This document shows positions 36,301-44,835 of a stretch of DNA of 64,000 bases, piece after piece. The translations under genes were made by a program, and so were the position numbers. How positions within the stretch are numbered: position 1 is the first letter of the stretch; every line of letters starts with the position of its first letter. The notes beneath the pieces are model-generated. The model had not been told where the DNA came from. It ran no database searches and saw only the letters and a list, made by a program, of their open reading frames with translations. This DNA is from Bacteroidales bacterium (GTDB taxonomy: Bacteria; Bacteroidota; Bacteroidia; Bacteroidales; UBA932), in assembly GCA_017443025.1 (NCBI GenBank), contig JAFSPG010000018.1, positions 1-64,000 of the forward strand. Direction: 5' to 3'.

Positions 36301-36742
36301 TACCGTAGAGGGCGGAGCCCAGTGACGGAGCAGCAGTAGCATTCAGTTTGCTTGCGTCGATGGAGGAAACCGCGTAACCAACTTTCTTCTGATCCTTGCG
36401 GATACCGAGAGCGGTTACGACGGTACCTTCAAGCATCTCGGCATCCTCCTGGAGGACTACGTCGATGGCCTGGCCGTCGAACACAACAACCTGTGAAGCA
36501 TAGCCGATGCAGGAGATTTCGATCTTGTCACCTGCCTTGGCGTTGGAAAGAGTATAGGAGCCGTCTTCGGCGACGATAACGCCGTTGTGGGTTCCCTGAA
36601 CAAATACAGAAGCTCCGATGACGGGCTGTCCCGAAGCGTCCTTTACTGTTCCTTTAACGGTTGACTGGGCAAAAGCCGCGAGGCCTGCTGCCATCAGCAC
36701 AACTGTCAAAGTCACTCTGGAGAACAGATTTTTCATGTGCAT
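33395..36742 (-). CDS. SusC/RagA-family TonB-dependent outer-membrane transporter
   Basis: A 1115-aa importer energised by TonB. After a signal peptide (TLTVVLMAAGLAAFAQS) comes the carboxypeptidase-regulatory-like domain (VKGTVKDASGQPVIGASVFV, residues ~28-110). The plug follows, with ISIQVRGLSSITGSNQPLVV and VLKGASATSLYGSEGANGVI, then a 22-strand barrel ending in FGLSLRANF with terminal Phe. No N-terminal sigma-regulator (STN) domain is present. It is transcribed leftward from a promoter in the 436-nt gap shared with the BACON lipoprotein and is followed by its SusD partner. Confidence 0.94.
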   Translation of the reverse strand: MHMKNLFSRVTLTVVLMAAGLAAFAQSTVKGTVKDASGQPVIGASVFVQGTHNGVIVAEDGSYTLSNAKAGDKIEISCIGYASQVVVFDGQAIDVVLQEDAEMLEGTVVTALGIRKDQKKVGYAVSSIDASKLNATAAPSLGSALYGKASGVRVTTAPGGATGAISIQVRGLSSITGSNQPLVVVDGVPIRNGEANNGDYWNTQRIQSNGLTDINVEDIENLTVLKGASATSLYGSEGANGVILITMKKGKRNSGINVEFGASVQGDFVAYMPKYQTTFGPGPRNGAWKGNGLTDEGFYYRTDRNGNQVLGVASATAYFGPKYDGREVYYFDGTMRKYRAITSNPWNDLFRTGFTQQYNVAVTAGNDKGNMRFAYTFFDNTPNQYNSHLGKHNFALSGSQNITANGEVKLNYSVNYMNQSVKNRPWRISRVTNNFSGMFGAFDDVAYVRKHAVTTLGYMNRTYTSTNHENPAEGWAYGLSFGDLVGDYLWQILGREQNENNQRLIASVSPQWEVIKGLTLKGNIAIDYTGQRIEDERHPRYSSAFGTDGDGFYSLSNNTYTTVYGDFMANYTRQLTDKIGLDVNLGYSARSEKALNSNVSTNGGLTIENWFHLNSSANKANSGMTKTEFLKQAIFGTVSLSYDNWAFLEATIRNEKVSSLKNGNNSYWYPSVNGSVVLTELIKSTPSWIDFGKVRASYGIVGNAPAAYTAANVYTQKSFQLDNSTYTYNRMDTSLNNEALKPETTYEFEAGLEGKFFKNRLGFDFAYYHKTIKDQILQTTAPMSAGATSIWMNVGELENQGVEFNVYGTVFENRDWKVDLSANVAWNTNKVKKLADGLTVLQHRNLDGGAAYLYSFVGKKMGDIYAYAPLKNEKGQTIVYSTLGDPTGDGFAKLTPEPVKVGNAMPDLIGGFSVSVSYKRFTLDALFNYQIGGDVVNTPYEYLMGRGTLTNSMKYRDNAHGGLDYYFDEDGYCVPAAGLSAGPNGEKIWHNGMIVPGVKEDGTPNDQIISSDIWYNWTYNWGTGDPTYYSHAIFKNTYLKCRELTLTYTVPESILKGWCKGLKVSVFARNPFYVYKNLPIWDAEASDSTGWTNQAFLEGSTNATRTFGLSLRANF

Positions 36743-37178
36743 TTGTGTTAGTTAGTAATAAAGTGTATTAAGTAAAAATACTTATTCCTTATATAATATA
36801 CAGTCGGACCGATGGAATTTTTGCCCTGGTTCTCTGGCGGTTTCACACCAATCCGGCCTACAAAAATAAAAAGGTTTTTTTAAATAACAATGGATTTTTT
36901 TAAATCGTTTAATGTTATTTTTCAGCTTTCCTTCGCAAACCTACGAATTTTCAGCATTTTACAAATGTTTTTAAAATCTGTAAGCAGAATCCTTTTTATT
37001 AATAATAATCCGTAAGCGGAAAACGTTTTTAGCATTTTGGTGATATTCCAGAGATTTTTGACCATGATTCAAGCAGAAAATAAAAGCATTTCGTTATTGC
37101 AGTTTCGGCGAAAAATGATAACTTTGCAGAATATGGTATTGAAAATATTTTAATACAAAATTTAATATCCAAAACGCA
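36743..37178. promoter_or_regulatory. 436-nt AT-rich divergent intergenic region with two promoters
   Basis: On the minus strand, ATTG (36888-36891), a 19-nt spacer and TATTTTTG (36861-36868) form a likely susC promoter with a long leader. On the plus strand, ATTG (37096-37099), 19 nt and TAACTTTG (37119-37126) lie 53 nt before the lipoprotein ATG. Both have the same imperfect -33 box. The remaining ~200 nt (36892-37090) are AT-rich, and I see no gene or clear repeat in them. Confidence 0.5.
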
Positions 37179-39650
37179 ATGAAAAAATTCCTACTGATGC
37201 TACTTCCGATGGCCGCTCTGCTGGTCAGTGGTTGCCGCTTCGACGACTCCGACATCTGGGACGAGCTCAACGACCACGAGACTAGGATTCTCGCTATCGA
37301 GAATGTCGTCAACAATGACCTCGCTTCCATCTCCGCCATCGTCGCAGCCCTGAATCAAAAGGTTTATGTAGAGAACGTAGCCACCGTAGACGGAGGCTTC
37401 ACTATCACCTTTACAAACGGCAAGTCTTATACCGTCACCAACGGTGAGGCCGGCCATACGCCCCTTATCTCCGTCAAGCAGGACGAAGACGGAGCATATT
37501 ACTGGACCGTCGACGGCGAATGGCTCCTCGACTCCGGAAATGAGAAGGTTCGCGCCGACGCCATCGCCCCAAAGGTAAAGCTTGAAAACGACAAATGGTA
37601 TATTTCTACCGATAACGGCGTTACCTGGGTAGAAGCCGGCCCTGCCGCAACAGACCCTATCTTCAAGTCTGTTTCCCAGGAAAACGGATATCTTATCCTC
37701 ACCCTCCAGAACGACGAAACCATCACTCTCCCGATGGCCGAGCTTATGAAGAAGCTCCAGCTTATCTTCGACGAGAGCCTCATCAAGAGCATTTCCGCCG
37801 GAGCTACCGCAACAGCACCTTACGAGGTTATCGTTCCTGAAGGCGAAACCTTCGATTTCGACACCTTCGAAAATAACGGATACACGGTCAACATCATTCC
37901 TGCAAATGACGAAGGCCTCAGCGGTGAGATTTCTGTAACCGCTCCCGATCCCGCAATCCAGGGCAAGGTTCTCTTCATTCTTACCGGCAGCGAAGGAAGC
38001 ACCTTCGTCAAGACTGTCACCATCAACGCCAACCCTGCCATCTACGTTCCTACCACCTACGACGTAGACTATCAGGCCGGCAGTTTCGAAATCGCCGTGA
38101 GCGCGAATGTGCCTTATACCTCCGAGATTGAAGCAGGTGTTACCTGGCTCCACAAGGGCCCAGCTGAGAACGCCTTTACCATTGATGCCAACGAAGACGA
38201 ATTCAACAACCGTACAGCAAACATCACTTTCTCTGCAGCAGGTGTAAATCCGGTAGTCGTAGCCCTCACCCAGAGCGCCAAATATGCTATCGTCCTTGAC
38301 TCCCAGACTGCAACCGTCGGTGCCAACGACGCCGGCTTCGAGATCGCCATCAGGACCAATACCGTTGTTACCGCTACCAGCGACGTAACCTGGATGGCTC
38401 CTGTAGAGGCAACCAAAGCCGCCCATCCCCAGAAGGTGTTCGAGTTTACACTTGAGGCCAATACCGGCGACGCCCGCGAAGGTCATATCACCTTCTCTGC
38501 CGGTGACGTCCAGCAGACCGTTACCGTAACCCAGCAGAGCGCAACCGGCGGAGATTTTATCGTCGCGACAATAGAACAGTTCAATGCGGCAGCGGAATCC
38601 GACACACAGGTTTATGAGCTGGTTGGAACCATCGGCGGCACAATCAATACCACCTACGGCAACTTCGACCTTACCGACGCTACCGGAACCGTATATGTTT
38701 ATGGTCTTACCTCCACCAACCTTGGATATGGCGCCAAGAATGACAAGAGCTACTCTTCGCTCGGCCTTGTTGCAGGCGACAATATCAAGATTCACGGTTA
38801 CCGCGGTTCATATAACAACAAGATTGAAGTTGTTTACGCCTGGTTCATCGAGAAGGTTGACGGCGGAGATGTCCCTACCATTACGGCCAGCGATATCACC
38901 GGCGTTGCAGCCGAGGGAGTTACCGGTGCAACAACTAACGTAACCATTACCAACGGCGAAGGTTGGACTCCTTCGGTAAGCTGCGACGGCACTGTTGTGT
39001 ACGAGGCTTCTATCCTGAACTCCGTCATCACCTATTCCGTCAATGGCAACCAGGGAGCTGCACGCCAGGGTAAGATTACCGTCACCCTCAGCAAGACCGG
39101 CGAGACCTCTGTGTCCAAGGAAATCAAAGTCAGCCAGCAGGCTGCAAGCTCAGGCGACGAAACCATTCTTTGGGCAGAGGACTGGACCGGCGGCGAGAAG
39201 GATGAGACCCCCGAAACTTATGGCCAGGAAGGCACAACGGTATATGGCAGCGCCACCGTCACCTATTCCATTACGAGCGGCGACACTAACACCAAACTCT
39301 ACAACGACAACCAGATGGATGGTGCAACCAGCCAGCTGAACCTTCTGCTTGGCAAATCCGGCAAGACCTGGACTATCTCCGGTATTCCTACCGGCGGCGC
39401 CACCAGCGCTACGCTGAAGTTCTATGTCAACAATGGAAACACAGCTGGTGCTGCCGGCTTTACAGTCACGACATCCACGGAAGGCGTAACCCTCGGAGAC
39501 AAGACCAAAGGAACTGAGGCTGCCAAACCTTTCTCCTTCACCTACGACATTACTATCGGCCAGAACGTCTCGACATTCGACCTGACCTTCACCAATGGCG
39601 CATCCAGCAACGTCCGCCTCGACGACCTGTGCGTTTATACTGAGCTTTAA
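37179..39650 (+). CDS. Large surface lipoprotein with DUF4988-like and BACON domains
   Basis: An 823-aa protein with a textbook lipoprotein signal (KKFLLMLLPMAALLVSGCRF). Residues ~20-190 resemble DUF4988, with a short coiled coil (ELNDHETRILAIENVVNNDL) and SVKQDEDGAYYWTVDGEWL. Several BACON-type beta domains follow (VPYTSEIEAGVTWLHKG; TATSDVTWMAPVEA; VTVTQQSA). About 465-565 is an OB-fold-like region (YELVGTIGGTINTTYGNFDL), and the last ~160 residues are a jelly-roll-like domain ending NVRLDDLCVYTEL. The function is probably glycan or matrix binding at the cell surface. It is divergent from SusC and may act with it; catalytic motifs are not seen. Confidence 0.75.
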   Translation: MKKFLLMLLPMAALLVSGCRFDDSDIWDELNDHETRILAIENVVNNDLASISAIVAALNQKVYVENVATVDGGFTITFTNGKSYTVTNGEAGHTPLISVKQDEDGAYYWTVDGEWLLDSGNEKVRADAIAPKVKLENDKWYISTDNGVTWVEAGPAATDPIFKSVSQENGYLILTLQNDETITLPMAELMKKLQLIFDESLIKSISAGATATAPYEVIVPEGETFDFDTFENNGYTVNIIPANDEGLSGEISVTAPDPAIQGKVLFILTGSEGSTFVKTVTINANPAIYVPTTYDVDYQAGSFEIAVSANVPYTSEIEAGVTWLHKGPAENAFTIDANEDEFNNRTANITFSAAGVNPVVVALTQSAKYAIVLDSQTATVGANDAGFEIAIRTNTVVTATSDVTWMAPVEATKAAHPQKVFEFTLEANTGDAREGHITFSAGDVQQTVTVTQQSATGGDFIVATIEQFNAAAESDTQVYELVGTIGGTINTTYGNFDLTDATGTVYVYGLTSTNLGYGAKNDKSYSSLGLVAGDNIKIHGYRGSYNNKIEVVYAWFIEKVDGGDVPTITASDITGVAAEGVTGATTNVTITNGEGWTPSVSCDGTVVYEASILNSVITYSVNGNQGAARQGKITVTLSKTGETSVSKEIKVSQQAASSGDETILWAEDWTGGEKDETPETYGQEGTTVYGSATVTYSITSGDTNTKLYNDNQMDGATSQLNLLLGKSGKTWTISGIPTGGATSATLKFYVNNGNTAGAAGFTVTTSTEGVTLGDKTKGTEAAKPFSFTYDITIGQNVSTFDLTFTNGASSNVRLDDLCVYTEL

Positions 39651-39670
39651 TCCTCTAGATTAATAAACCT

Positions 39671-39707
39671 AAAAAAACCGGAGCTTTTCACAAGCCCCGG
39701 TTTTTTT
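39671..39707. terminator. Bidirectional terminator between convergent genes
   Basis: A 16-bp stem with one mismatch (39671-39686 with 39692-39707) is flanked by A and T runs. It serves both the BACON lipoprotein and the beta-barrel gene, overlapping the latter's stop codon. Confidence 0.85.
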
Positions 39708-40467
39708 AGAACTTATAGAAAACTCCTATCGTTCCGTATATTGGATAGAGAGTTTGTTTTACCGTCTTGAAAGAGCTCTTGAAGATTCCTGAAAGCCCCC
39801 AGGCGAGGTCGGCGGAAAGGCCGACATGAGGATTCAGCTGCCAGTCGACTCCTGCATCGAGTCCCCATTGGAATTTGCGAAGGTCTTCGCTAAAATCATA
39901 AGTGGCCCACTCACCGGGCTTGTTTCCGACATCAATCTTCGGGCCGGTAGGAGTGCCCTGGCGGATATAACCGTTGGTAGCGAGGCCGTCGAATTTCTTC
40001 GACAGAAGAAGGGAGAAGTAGGGGCCGGCCTTCAGGCTTACTTTACCGCTGAGTGCATAATTGGCCTGCACGGGGAGTGTGAGCATCCACTGACTGACTT
40101 TCTGATGAACATGTCCGGTAAAGAGACCGAGAATTTGAGTATCTCCTTTCTTGAGCTCCATGCTATAGCTCTTGGTGGTGACATCTGCATTCATTCCCTT
40201 GTTTTCAAAACGCAGGCCGGCCGAGATGCTCCATTTCCCCTTGAGCGGCATGGTGGCATCTGCGCCAAGCATAAATGACGGAGTCAGGCGGAAGGCTTCG
40301 ATGCTACGGATCGAGGCGGGCATGCCGATAGGAGCGGTGCCGCCGATGCTGTAGCCGGCGCGGGCCTTTATGGTTGTTCCTTCGGGGATAATGCCTGCAA
40401 AGAGAGTATTTCCCGAGGCAAAAGCCAATGCGACGGAAGTCGCCATCATCATAATATATCTTCTCAT
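39706..40467 (-). CDS. Outer-membrane beta-barrel protein
   Basis: A 253-aa protein with an N-terminal signal peptide (MMATSVALAFASGNTLFAG) and a predicted eight-strand barrel of the OmpA/porin-like PF13568 type. Visible strands include GKWSISAGLRFENKGM, SLKAGPYFSLLLSKKF and PHVGLSADLAWGLSGI, and the chain ends in IYGTIGVFYKF with a terminal Phe. Function is unknown. It starts 3 nt after the PCMD lipoprotein gene, so the two are co-transcribed and may form one envelope unit. Confidence 0.8.
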   Translation of the reverse strand: MRRYIMMMATSVALAFASGNTLFAGIIPEGTTIKARAGYSIGGTAPIGMPASIRSIEAFRLTPSFMLGADATMPLKGKWSISAGLRFENKGMNADVTTKSYSMELKKGDTQILGLFTGHVHQKVSQWMLTLPVQANYALSGKVSLKAGPYFSLLLSKKFDGLATNGYIRQGTPTGPKIDVGNKPGEWATYDFSEDLRKFQWGLDAGVDWQLNPHVGLSADLAWGLSGIFKSSFKTVKQTLYPIYGTIGVFYKF

Positions 40468-40470
40468 TGC

Positions 40471-41616
40471 TTACTGTTCATTTTCAAATGAAACTTCAAC
40501 CTCATCTACATACAAAGTGCTGCCGATTGCACCTTCGAAAGATGCTCCATCCTTGCTGGATGAGAAAACAAGGGTGAAACTGTAGCCGAGGGCTGCCAGA
40601 ATTTCGCTGTCGGCGTCACCACCCTCGAAGAAGGCCTCGAACCTTGTCCACTTGTCGGTGGCCGGGAGGGATGCAACCTGAGCCTTCCTTAAAATATAGG
40701 GGCTGCTCAGGACGTCGTCGCCGTGAAGGACGATACTGTTGCCCTGCTCGTCCTGGTTACGGTAAAATACGGCATAGATGCTCGCTTCGTCGACTCGGTC
40801 GGGGATAATATGCATATCCTTGTCGGTAAAGGTGTCGCCGGGCTGATATTTATAGAATCCGACTATGCGGACCGGCTCCCTTTCGATGGGAATACCGAAT
40901 TCCGTGGCCTTCAGTGCGTCCGTCAATACGGCGTTGATGTTGAAGTTCCCAAGGAAAAGGTTGCCTGCAGCGATGGGCTTTCCGAAAAGGGCTCCGAGGG
41001 TACCTGCATCCTGAGTATTGAGGCATATACCCTTGCCGCTGTAACCTTCGGCAACGGATTTTGTAGGGAACATGTCCGGTGTCCATTCCTGACGCATGAT
41101 GGCTACGCCTGCATTGCCTGAAGCCCAGACATTGCGGCGGGTCTCTGTATTGTCAAGCTCGTAAAACACATTATAGGTGCTCTTGCTGGCTTCGAAATAC
41201 ACTTCATCTACGTTTTCGAAACTGAACTTGAATTTAGGCAGCTCGGCTTCGACGAAGTAAACATGGTATTTACGGCACCATTTTCCGTCCTGGGCAGTTA
41301 CCGTATATTCTACAGGGCCCTGCTTGAAGTCGTGGACAGAGCCACTCTCGGGGGTAATTGTCGCTCCGGGGGTGATGTCAAACTTGATTGCAAGTTCCGG
41401 AAGAGAGTAAAGCGAGCGTACGGTAAATGCTATTTCGTTGATGTTGGAAGGGATATTTTCCTTCTTCATCTGCGATCTGTTGTAGAAGTTGATATCTATG
41501 TCCTCGCCTTCTACCCAGGCGCTCAGGATATCGCATTCATCGTTCTTGGGCATACTTTTGATGCACGACGACGCAGTTAAGGCTGCAGCCGCCAGCAATA
41601 CGAATAAATATCTCAT
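40471..41616 (-). CDS. PCMD-domain lipoprotein
   Basis: A 381-aa lipoprotein: YLFVLLAAAALTASSCIKSM has a clear lipobox Cys. An N-terminal Ig-like part (EIAFTVRSLYSLPELAIKFD; AQDGKWCRKYHVYF) precedes a C-terminal region with VWASGNAGVAIM, GYSGKGICLNTQDAG and FLGNFNINAVLTD, and ends STLYVDEVEVSFENEQ. This layout fits the PCMD ('putative carbohydrate metabolism domain') lipoproteins of Bacteroidetes. It is the first gene of a two-gene transcript with the barrel protein. Biochemical role is not established. Confidence 0.75.
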   Translation of the reverse strand: MRYLFVLLAAAALTASSCIKSMPKNDECDILSAWVEGEDIDINFYNRSQMKKENIPSNINEIAFTVRSLYSLPELAIKFDITPGATITPESGSVHDFKQGPVEYTVTAQDGKWCRKYHVYFVEAELPKFKFSFENVDEVYFEASKSTYNVFYELDNTETRRNVWASGNAGVAIMRQEWTPDMFPTKSVAEGYSGKGICLNTQDAGTLGALFGKPIAAGNLFLGNFNINAVLTDALKATEFGIPIEREPVRIVGFYKYQPGDTFTDKDMHIIPDRVDEASIYAVFYRNQDEQGNSIVLHGDDVLSSPYILRKAQVASLPATDKWTRFEAFFEGGDADSEILAALGYSFTLVFSSSKDGASFEGAIGSTLYVDEVEVSFENEQ

Positions 41617-41644
41617 AAAATTATGGTTTTCAGTATTGGAAATC

Positions 41645-42988
41645 TTATATCTCGAAAGGGCCTCCCTTGGCGAAGAGGGGATCTACGATTGCATCGTAGA
41701 AGCCGCCGCGCTTGCCCAGGTCAAGTACGTTGAAGCGGAAGCGCATCAGTTGTACAAGGGGGAACATGCTGCGGAGCTTCTCTCTTGAGACTCCAATCTG
41801 CTCGGGCTCGTAGGGGGCTCCGGATGCCTTAAGAAGAGACTTCATCTTTTCGTAGGAATAGACCTGGCCCTGCAGGCGGGCTTTCAGCTCCGGCCATTCT
41901 GCCTTAAGGCGTGTGAGTTGCTCGCGGACGGTAGCGGGGTCATTCCACTTCTTGGTGATTTCGTCAAAGCCGAGGCGCGGTGCAGGAAAATCCTTGAAGA
42001 GTTCCAGCGCTCTGGCCTGCTCGCTCTCGAGCGTAGGCCAGGCGGCCACGCAAGCGCCTACATCGAGCTTTGTAAGGTCGAGCTTGAACAGTTCGTCAAA
42101 GACGGCGCACATGGTAAGGGTGCCGATTGCCACCTGGAAGCCGTGCGACTGAAGCTTGCCGTTGTAGCGGTGCTCCGTCATGTCGAGAATATGGCTGAAG
42201 AGGTGGTCGCAGCAGGAGGCCGGGCGTGAGCTCCGGGCTATCTGCATGGCGATACCGCTGAGGGTGAGTCCCTCGAAGATATCGGCGATGGCTTCAGGGT
42301 CGCCGGCGGCGACTTCGGCCGGATGGGCGAGGAAGTCGTCGAGGTAATCCTGCAGCACCTTCCAGGCCTCGGGATGGATGGGGGCGGTACCGACGAAGTC
42401 GGCGACCATCCATTCCGCGCCGGCGGGCACTTTTGCGGCAAGGTCGGCGTAGCCGGCTGCCGTCATGTGCTTAGGCGCAGCGGCGATTACGTCAATATCC
42501 GCCAGTATCGCTACGGGAGCCGGGCAGGAGAAGGTCTGCTTTGCGCCCTCGAAGGTGATGGATGCCCCGAAAGAGGAATATCCATCTACCGATGCTGCAG
42601 TAGGAATGGTCAGATATGACTGCTCGTGATGGTGAGAACTGAGTTTGCAGAGGTCGTTGATTACTCCGGAACCCACGGACACGAGGATATGGCCGGGGTG
42701 AGAATCCAGAAGGCCGTCGACGAGCTCGACGTATTTCCACTCGGCGTGGAATTCCTTCTCTTCAATTATATATTTGTCGATGGGAATACCGGCTTTTTCA
42801 AAAAACCCGAACACCATCTCACCGGCTGCAGGCCAGCTGAAAACATCGGCAATAAGAAGGGCTTTTTTGCACGGGAAACACTCTTTGAAAATAGCGGGAG
42901 CCTCGCTCGCGGCCCCACGGCCCATCTTGAATACTTTGGTATCGGATGCAAGCGACAATGCATAGCCGATTCTCTCTTCTCTTGTCAT
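41645..42988 (-). CDS. sn-glycerol-1-phosphate dehydrogenase (AraM/EgsA-like)
   Basis: Reduces dihydroxyacetone phosphate to sn-glycerol-1-phosphate, the archaeal-type enantiomer. ATG 42988 gives 447 aa and is supported by a -7 box 21 nt upstream; a longer frame to 43147 would run over the serB start. Family marks are LVSVGSGVINDLCKLSSH (nucleotide-binding GSG) and TIPTAASVDGYSSFGASI. Zn ligands expected for this family lie in CSRP-like ASCCDHLFSHILDM and SHGFQVAIGT. It is longer than the ~400-aa AraM by a C-terminal helical extension. Its product in Bacteroidetes is unknown; a role in unusual lipids or teichoic-like polymers is possible. Confidence 0.85.
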   Translation of the reverse strand: MTREERIGYALSLASDTKVFKMGRGAASEAPAIFKECFPCKKALLIADVFSWPAAGEMVFGFFEKAGIPIDKYIIEEKEFHAEWKYVELVDGLLDSHPGHILVSVGSGVINDLCKLSSHHHEQSYLTIPTAASVDGYSSFGASITFEGAKQTFSCPAPVAILADIDVIAAAPKHMTAAGYADLAAKVPAGAEWMVADFVGTAPIHPEAWKVLQDYLDDFLAHPAEVAAGDPEAIADIFEGLTLSGIAMQIARSSRPASCCDHLFSHILDMTEHRYNGKLQSHGFQVAIGTLTMCAVFDELFKLDLTKLDVGACVAAWPTLESEQARALELFKDFPAPRLGFDEITKKWNDPATVREQLTRLKAEWPELKARLQGQVYSYEKMKSLLKASGAPYEPEQIGVSREKLRSMFPLVQLMRFRFNVLDLGKRGGFYDAIVDPLFAKGGPFEI

Positions 42989-43008
42989 AATTTTAAGAAT
43001 TTGCTTCG

Positions 43009-43016
43009 CAAAGATA
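43009..43016 (-). promoter_or_regulatory. -7 box of the G1P dehydrogenase gene
   Basis: TATCTTTG on the minus strand, 21 nt upstream of ATG 42988, matches the consensus and fixes the short start choice. Confidence 0.6.
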
Positions 43017-43072
43017 GTCATTTCTCCCTTACATTTATTCCTTATTTTGTATGCAAATCGATTTGAACAATT

Positions 43073-43080
43073 TATATTTG
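43073..43080 (+). promoter_or_regulatory. -7 box of serB
   Basis: TATATTTG, 24 nt before the serB ATG; a TTTG lies 23 nt upstream (43046-43049), slightly far for a -33 box. Confidence 0.55.
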
Positions 43081-43103
43081 CAATGATAAACAGCTGATGA
43101 CTT

Positions 43104-44339
43104 ATGGAAAGTCGAAAAGAACAGATTCTTATCAGGATTGCCGGCAAGGACAGAATCGGACTTACGGCAGAGATAATGCATATCCTGGCGCGTTACGAGG
43201 CCACAATTCTGGATATCGGCCAGGCCGACATTCACAGCACGCTTTCGCTTGGCATCCTGATTCGGATTGATGAAAATGTGTCGGGGCAGGTAATGAAGGA
43301 ACTCCTGTTCAAGACCACGGAACTCGGCGTGAGCATTGGTTTCGAACCAGTGCCGCTCGACGATTACGAGGCCTGGGCAGGGCGGCAGGGCCGCAATCGC
43401 TACATCCTCACGGCCATCGGCCGGAGCCTGAGCGCAAGGCAGATTGAGGCCGCCGCCGAAATCATTGCACGGCACAATCTGAACATCGACGCCATCAAGC
43501 GCCTCACCGGGCGTATGAGCATCGCCCATCCCGAAAGAAACGTAAGGGCCTGCGTCGAATTCTCCATACGCGGCAGCCTCGATGACAAAGCCGCCTTCCA
43601 GAGGGAAATAATGGCACTTTCCGCCGAATCCGAAATTGATTTCTCCTTCCAGAAGGACGATATGTACCGCAGGATGCGAAGGCTCATTTGCTTTGATATG
43701 GATTCTACCCTGATACAGGCCGAATGCATCGACGAACTTGCCCGCCGCCACGGAGTTTACGACAAGGTGGCGGCCATTACGGAGAGGGCCATGCGAGGAG
43801 AGATTGATTTCAAAGAGAGTTTCACCGAAAGAGTGGCTCTTCTGAAGGGCCTCGACGTATCGGTGATGAAAGAAATTGCCGAGAATCTGCCTATTACCGA
43901 AGGCACCGACCGCCTTATGAGCGTCCTCAAGACCTGCGGATACAAGATTGCCATCCTCAGCGGTGGATTCACCTTCTTCGGGGAATATCTCCAGAGGCGC
44001 TACGGTATTGATTACGTATATGCCAACGAGCTCGAAATCGGCGAGGACGGCAAGCTCACCGGCCGCTACGTAGGCGAAATCGTGGACGGCCGCCGCAAGG
44101 CTGACCTTCTTAAATTGATTGCCATGACGGAGAAGGTCAATCTTGCCCAGACAATTGCAGTGGGCGACGGCGCCAACGACCTCCCGATGCTGATGGAGGC
44201 CGGCCTGGGCATCGCTTTCCATGCCAAGCCCCGCGTCAAGGAAAGCGCCCGCCAGAGCCTGAGCACCATCGGTCTCGACGGTATCCTATACTTCCTCGGC
44301 TTCAAGGACAGCCATCTTGGCGAGCAGGGGCAACTATAA
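43104..44339 (+). CDS. serB: Phosphoserine phosphatase with N-terminal ACT domains
   Basis: Makes serine from phosphoserine, the last step of serine synthesis. Residues ~1-180 hold two ACT-like regulatory domains (LIRIAGKDRIGLTAEIMHIL; YILTAIGRSLSARQIEAAAE). The HAD phosphatase domain starts CFDMDSTLIQAECIDELA, with Asp198 as nucleophile and Asp200 as acid/base. AILSGGFTFFGEYL and VGDGANDLPMLMEAGLGIAF are the later HAD motifs. 411 aa, normal for the ACT-fused form. It is divergent from the G1P dehydrogenase gene, and rpiB follows after 12 nt. Confidence 0.95.
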   Translation: MESRKEQILIRIAGKDRIGLTAEIMHILARYEATILDIGQADIHSTLSLGILIRIDENVSGQVMKELLFKTTELGVSIGFEPVPLDDYEAWAGRQGRNRYILTAIGRSLSARQIEAAAEIIARHNLNIDAIKRLTGRMSIAHPERNVRACVEFSIRGSLDDKAAFQREIMALSAESEIDFSFQKDDMYRRMRRLICFDMDSTLIQAECIDELARRHGVYDKVAAITERAMRGEIDFKESFTERVALLKGLDVSVMKEIAENLPITEGTDRLMSVLKTCGYKIAILSGGFTFFGEYLQRRYGIDYVYANELEIGEDGKLTGRYVGEIVDGRRKADLLKLIAMTEKVNLAQTIAVGDGANDLPMLMEAGLGIAFHAKPRVKESARQSLSTIGLDGILYFLGFKDSHLGEQGQL

Positions 44340-44351
44340 TTTGGGAATAAG

Positions 44352-44786
44352 ATGAAAATTGGAATTTGCAACGATCACGCCGGCGTGGACTATAAGTTCA
44401 AGCTCGTGAAGATGCTTCAGGGCCGCGGCATCGAAGTAGTCAATTACGGCACCGACACCACTCAAAGCGTCGATTACCCCGACTTCGCTCACCGCCTTGC
44501 ATCCGCAGTCGAAAGCGGCGAAGTCGACCTTGGCATCGCCCTGTGCGGCACCGGCAACGGTATGGCCATAACCCTCAACAAGCATCAGGGTATCCGCGCC
44601 GGACTCGCATGGGATATCCCCATCGGCGAGCTAGTCGCCGCCCACAACAACGCCAACGTCCTGGTGCTCCCCGCCCGCTTCATCCCCTACCGCAAGACCT
44701 CGGCCATCGTCCGCGCCTGGCTCGACACCCCCTTCGAAGGCGGCCGCCACCAGAATCGCATCGACAAAATGCCCTGCCACCAGTAA
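44352..44786 (+). CDS. rpiB: Ribose-5-phosphate isomerase B
   Basis: Interconverts ribulose-5- and ribose-5-phosphate. The 144-aa protein begins KIGICNDHAGVDYKFKLVKM (substrate-binding DHAG) and has the active-site Cys65 in IALCGTGNGMAITLNK. RAGLAWD and HNNANVLVLPARF are also typical. It follows serB by 12 nt and is likely co-transcribed with it. The tRNA-Ser promoter begins 28 nt after its stop. Confidence 0.95.
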   Translation: MKIGICNDHAGVDYKFKLVKMLQGRGIEVVNYGTDTTQSVDYPDFAHRLASAVESGEVDLGIALCGTGNGMAITLNKHQGIRAGLAWDIPIGELVAAHNNANVLVLPARFIPYRKTSAIVRAWLDTPFEGGRHQNRIDKMPCHQ

Positions 44787-44814
44787 GCGATATTGTAAAC
44801 TGAATTATTTTTTA

Positions 44815-44822
44815 TAACTTTG
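44815..44822 (+). promoter_or_regulatory. -7 box of tRNA-Ser
   Basis: TAACTTTG, ending 13 nt before the mature tRNA 5' end, matches the consensus. Confidence 0.65.
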
Positions 44823-44835
44823 CCGTCCCTTAACC

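Noticed and set aside
37200-38795. A 531-codon open frame on the minus strand opposite the BACON lipoprotein gene
   Set aside because: It is antisense to a lipoprotein with a clear signal and domains; composition (Gly/Val/Asp-rich) is the shadow of the sense codons, and no family motif appears.
42989-43147. Upstream extension of the G1P dehydrogenase
   Set aside because: It would cover both divergent promoters and the serB start; family similarity begins at 42988.
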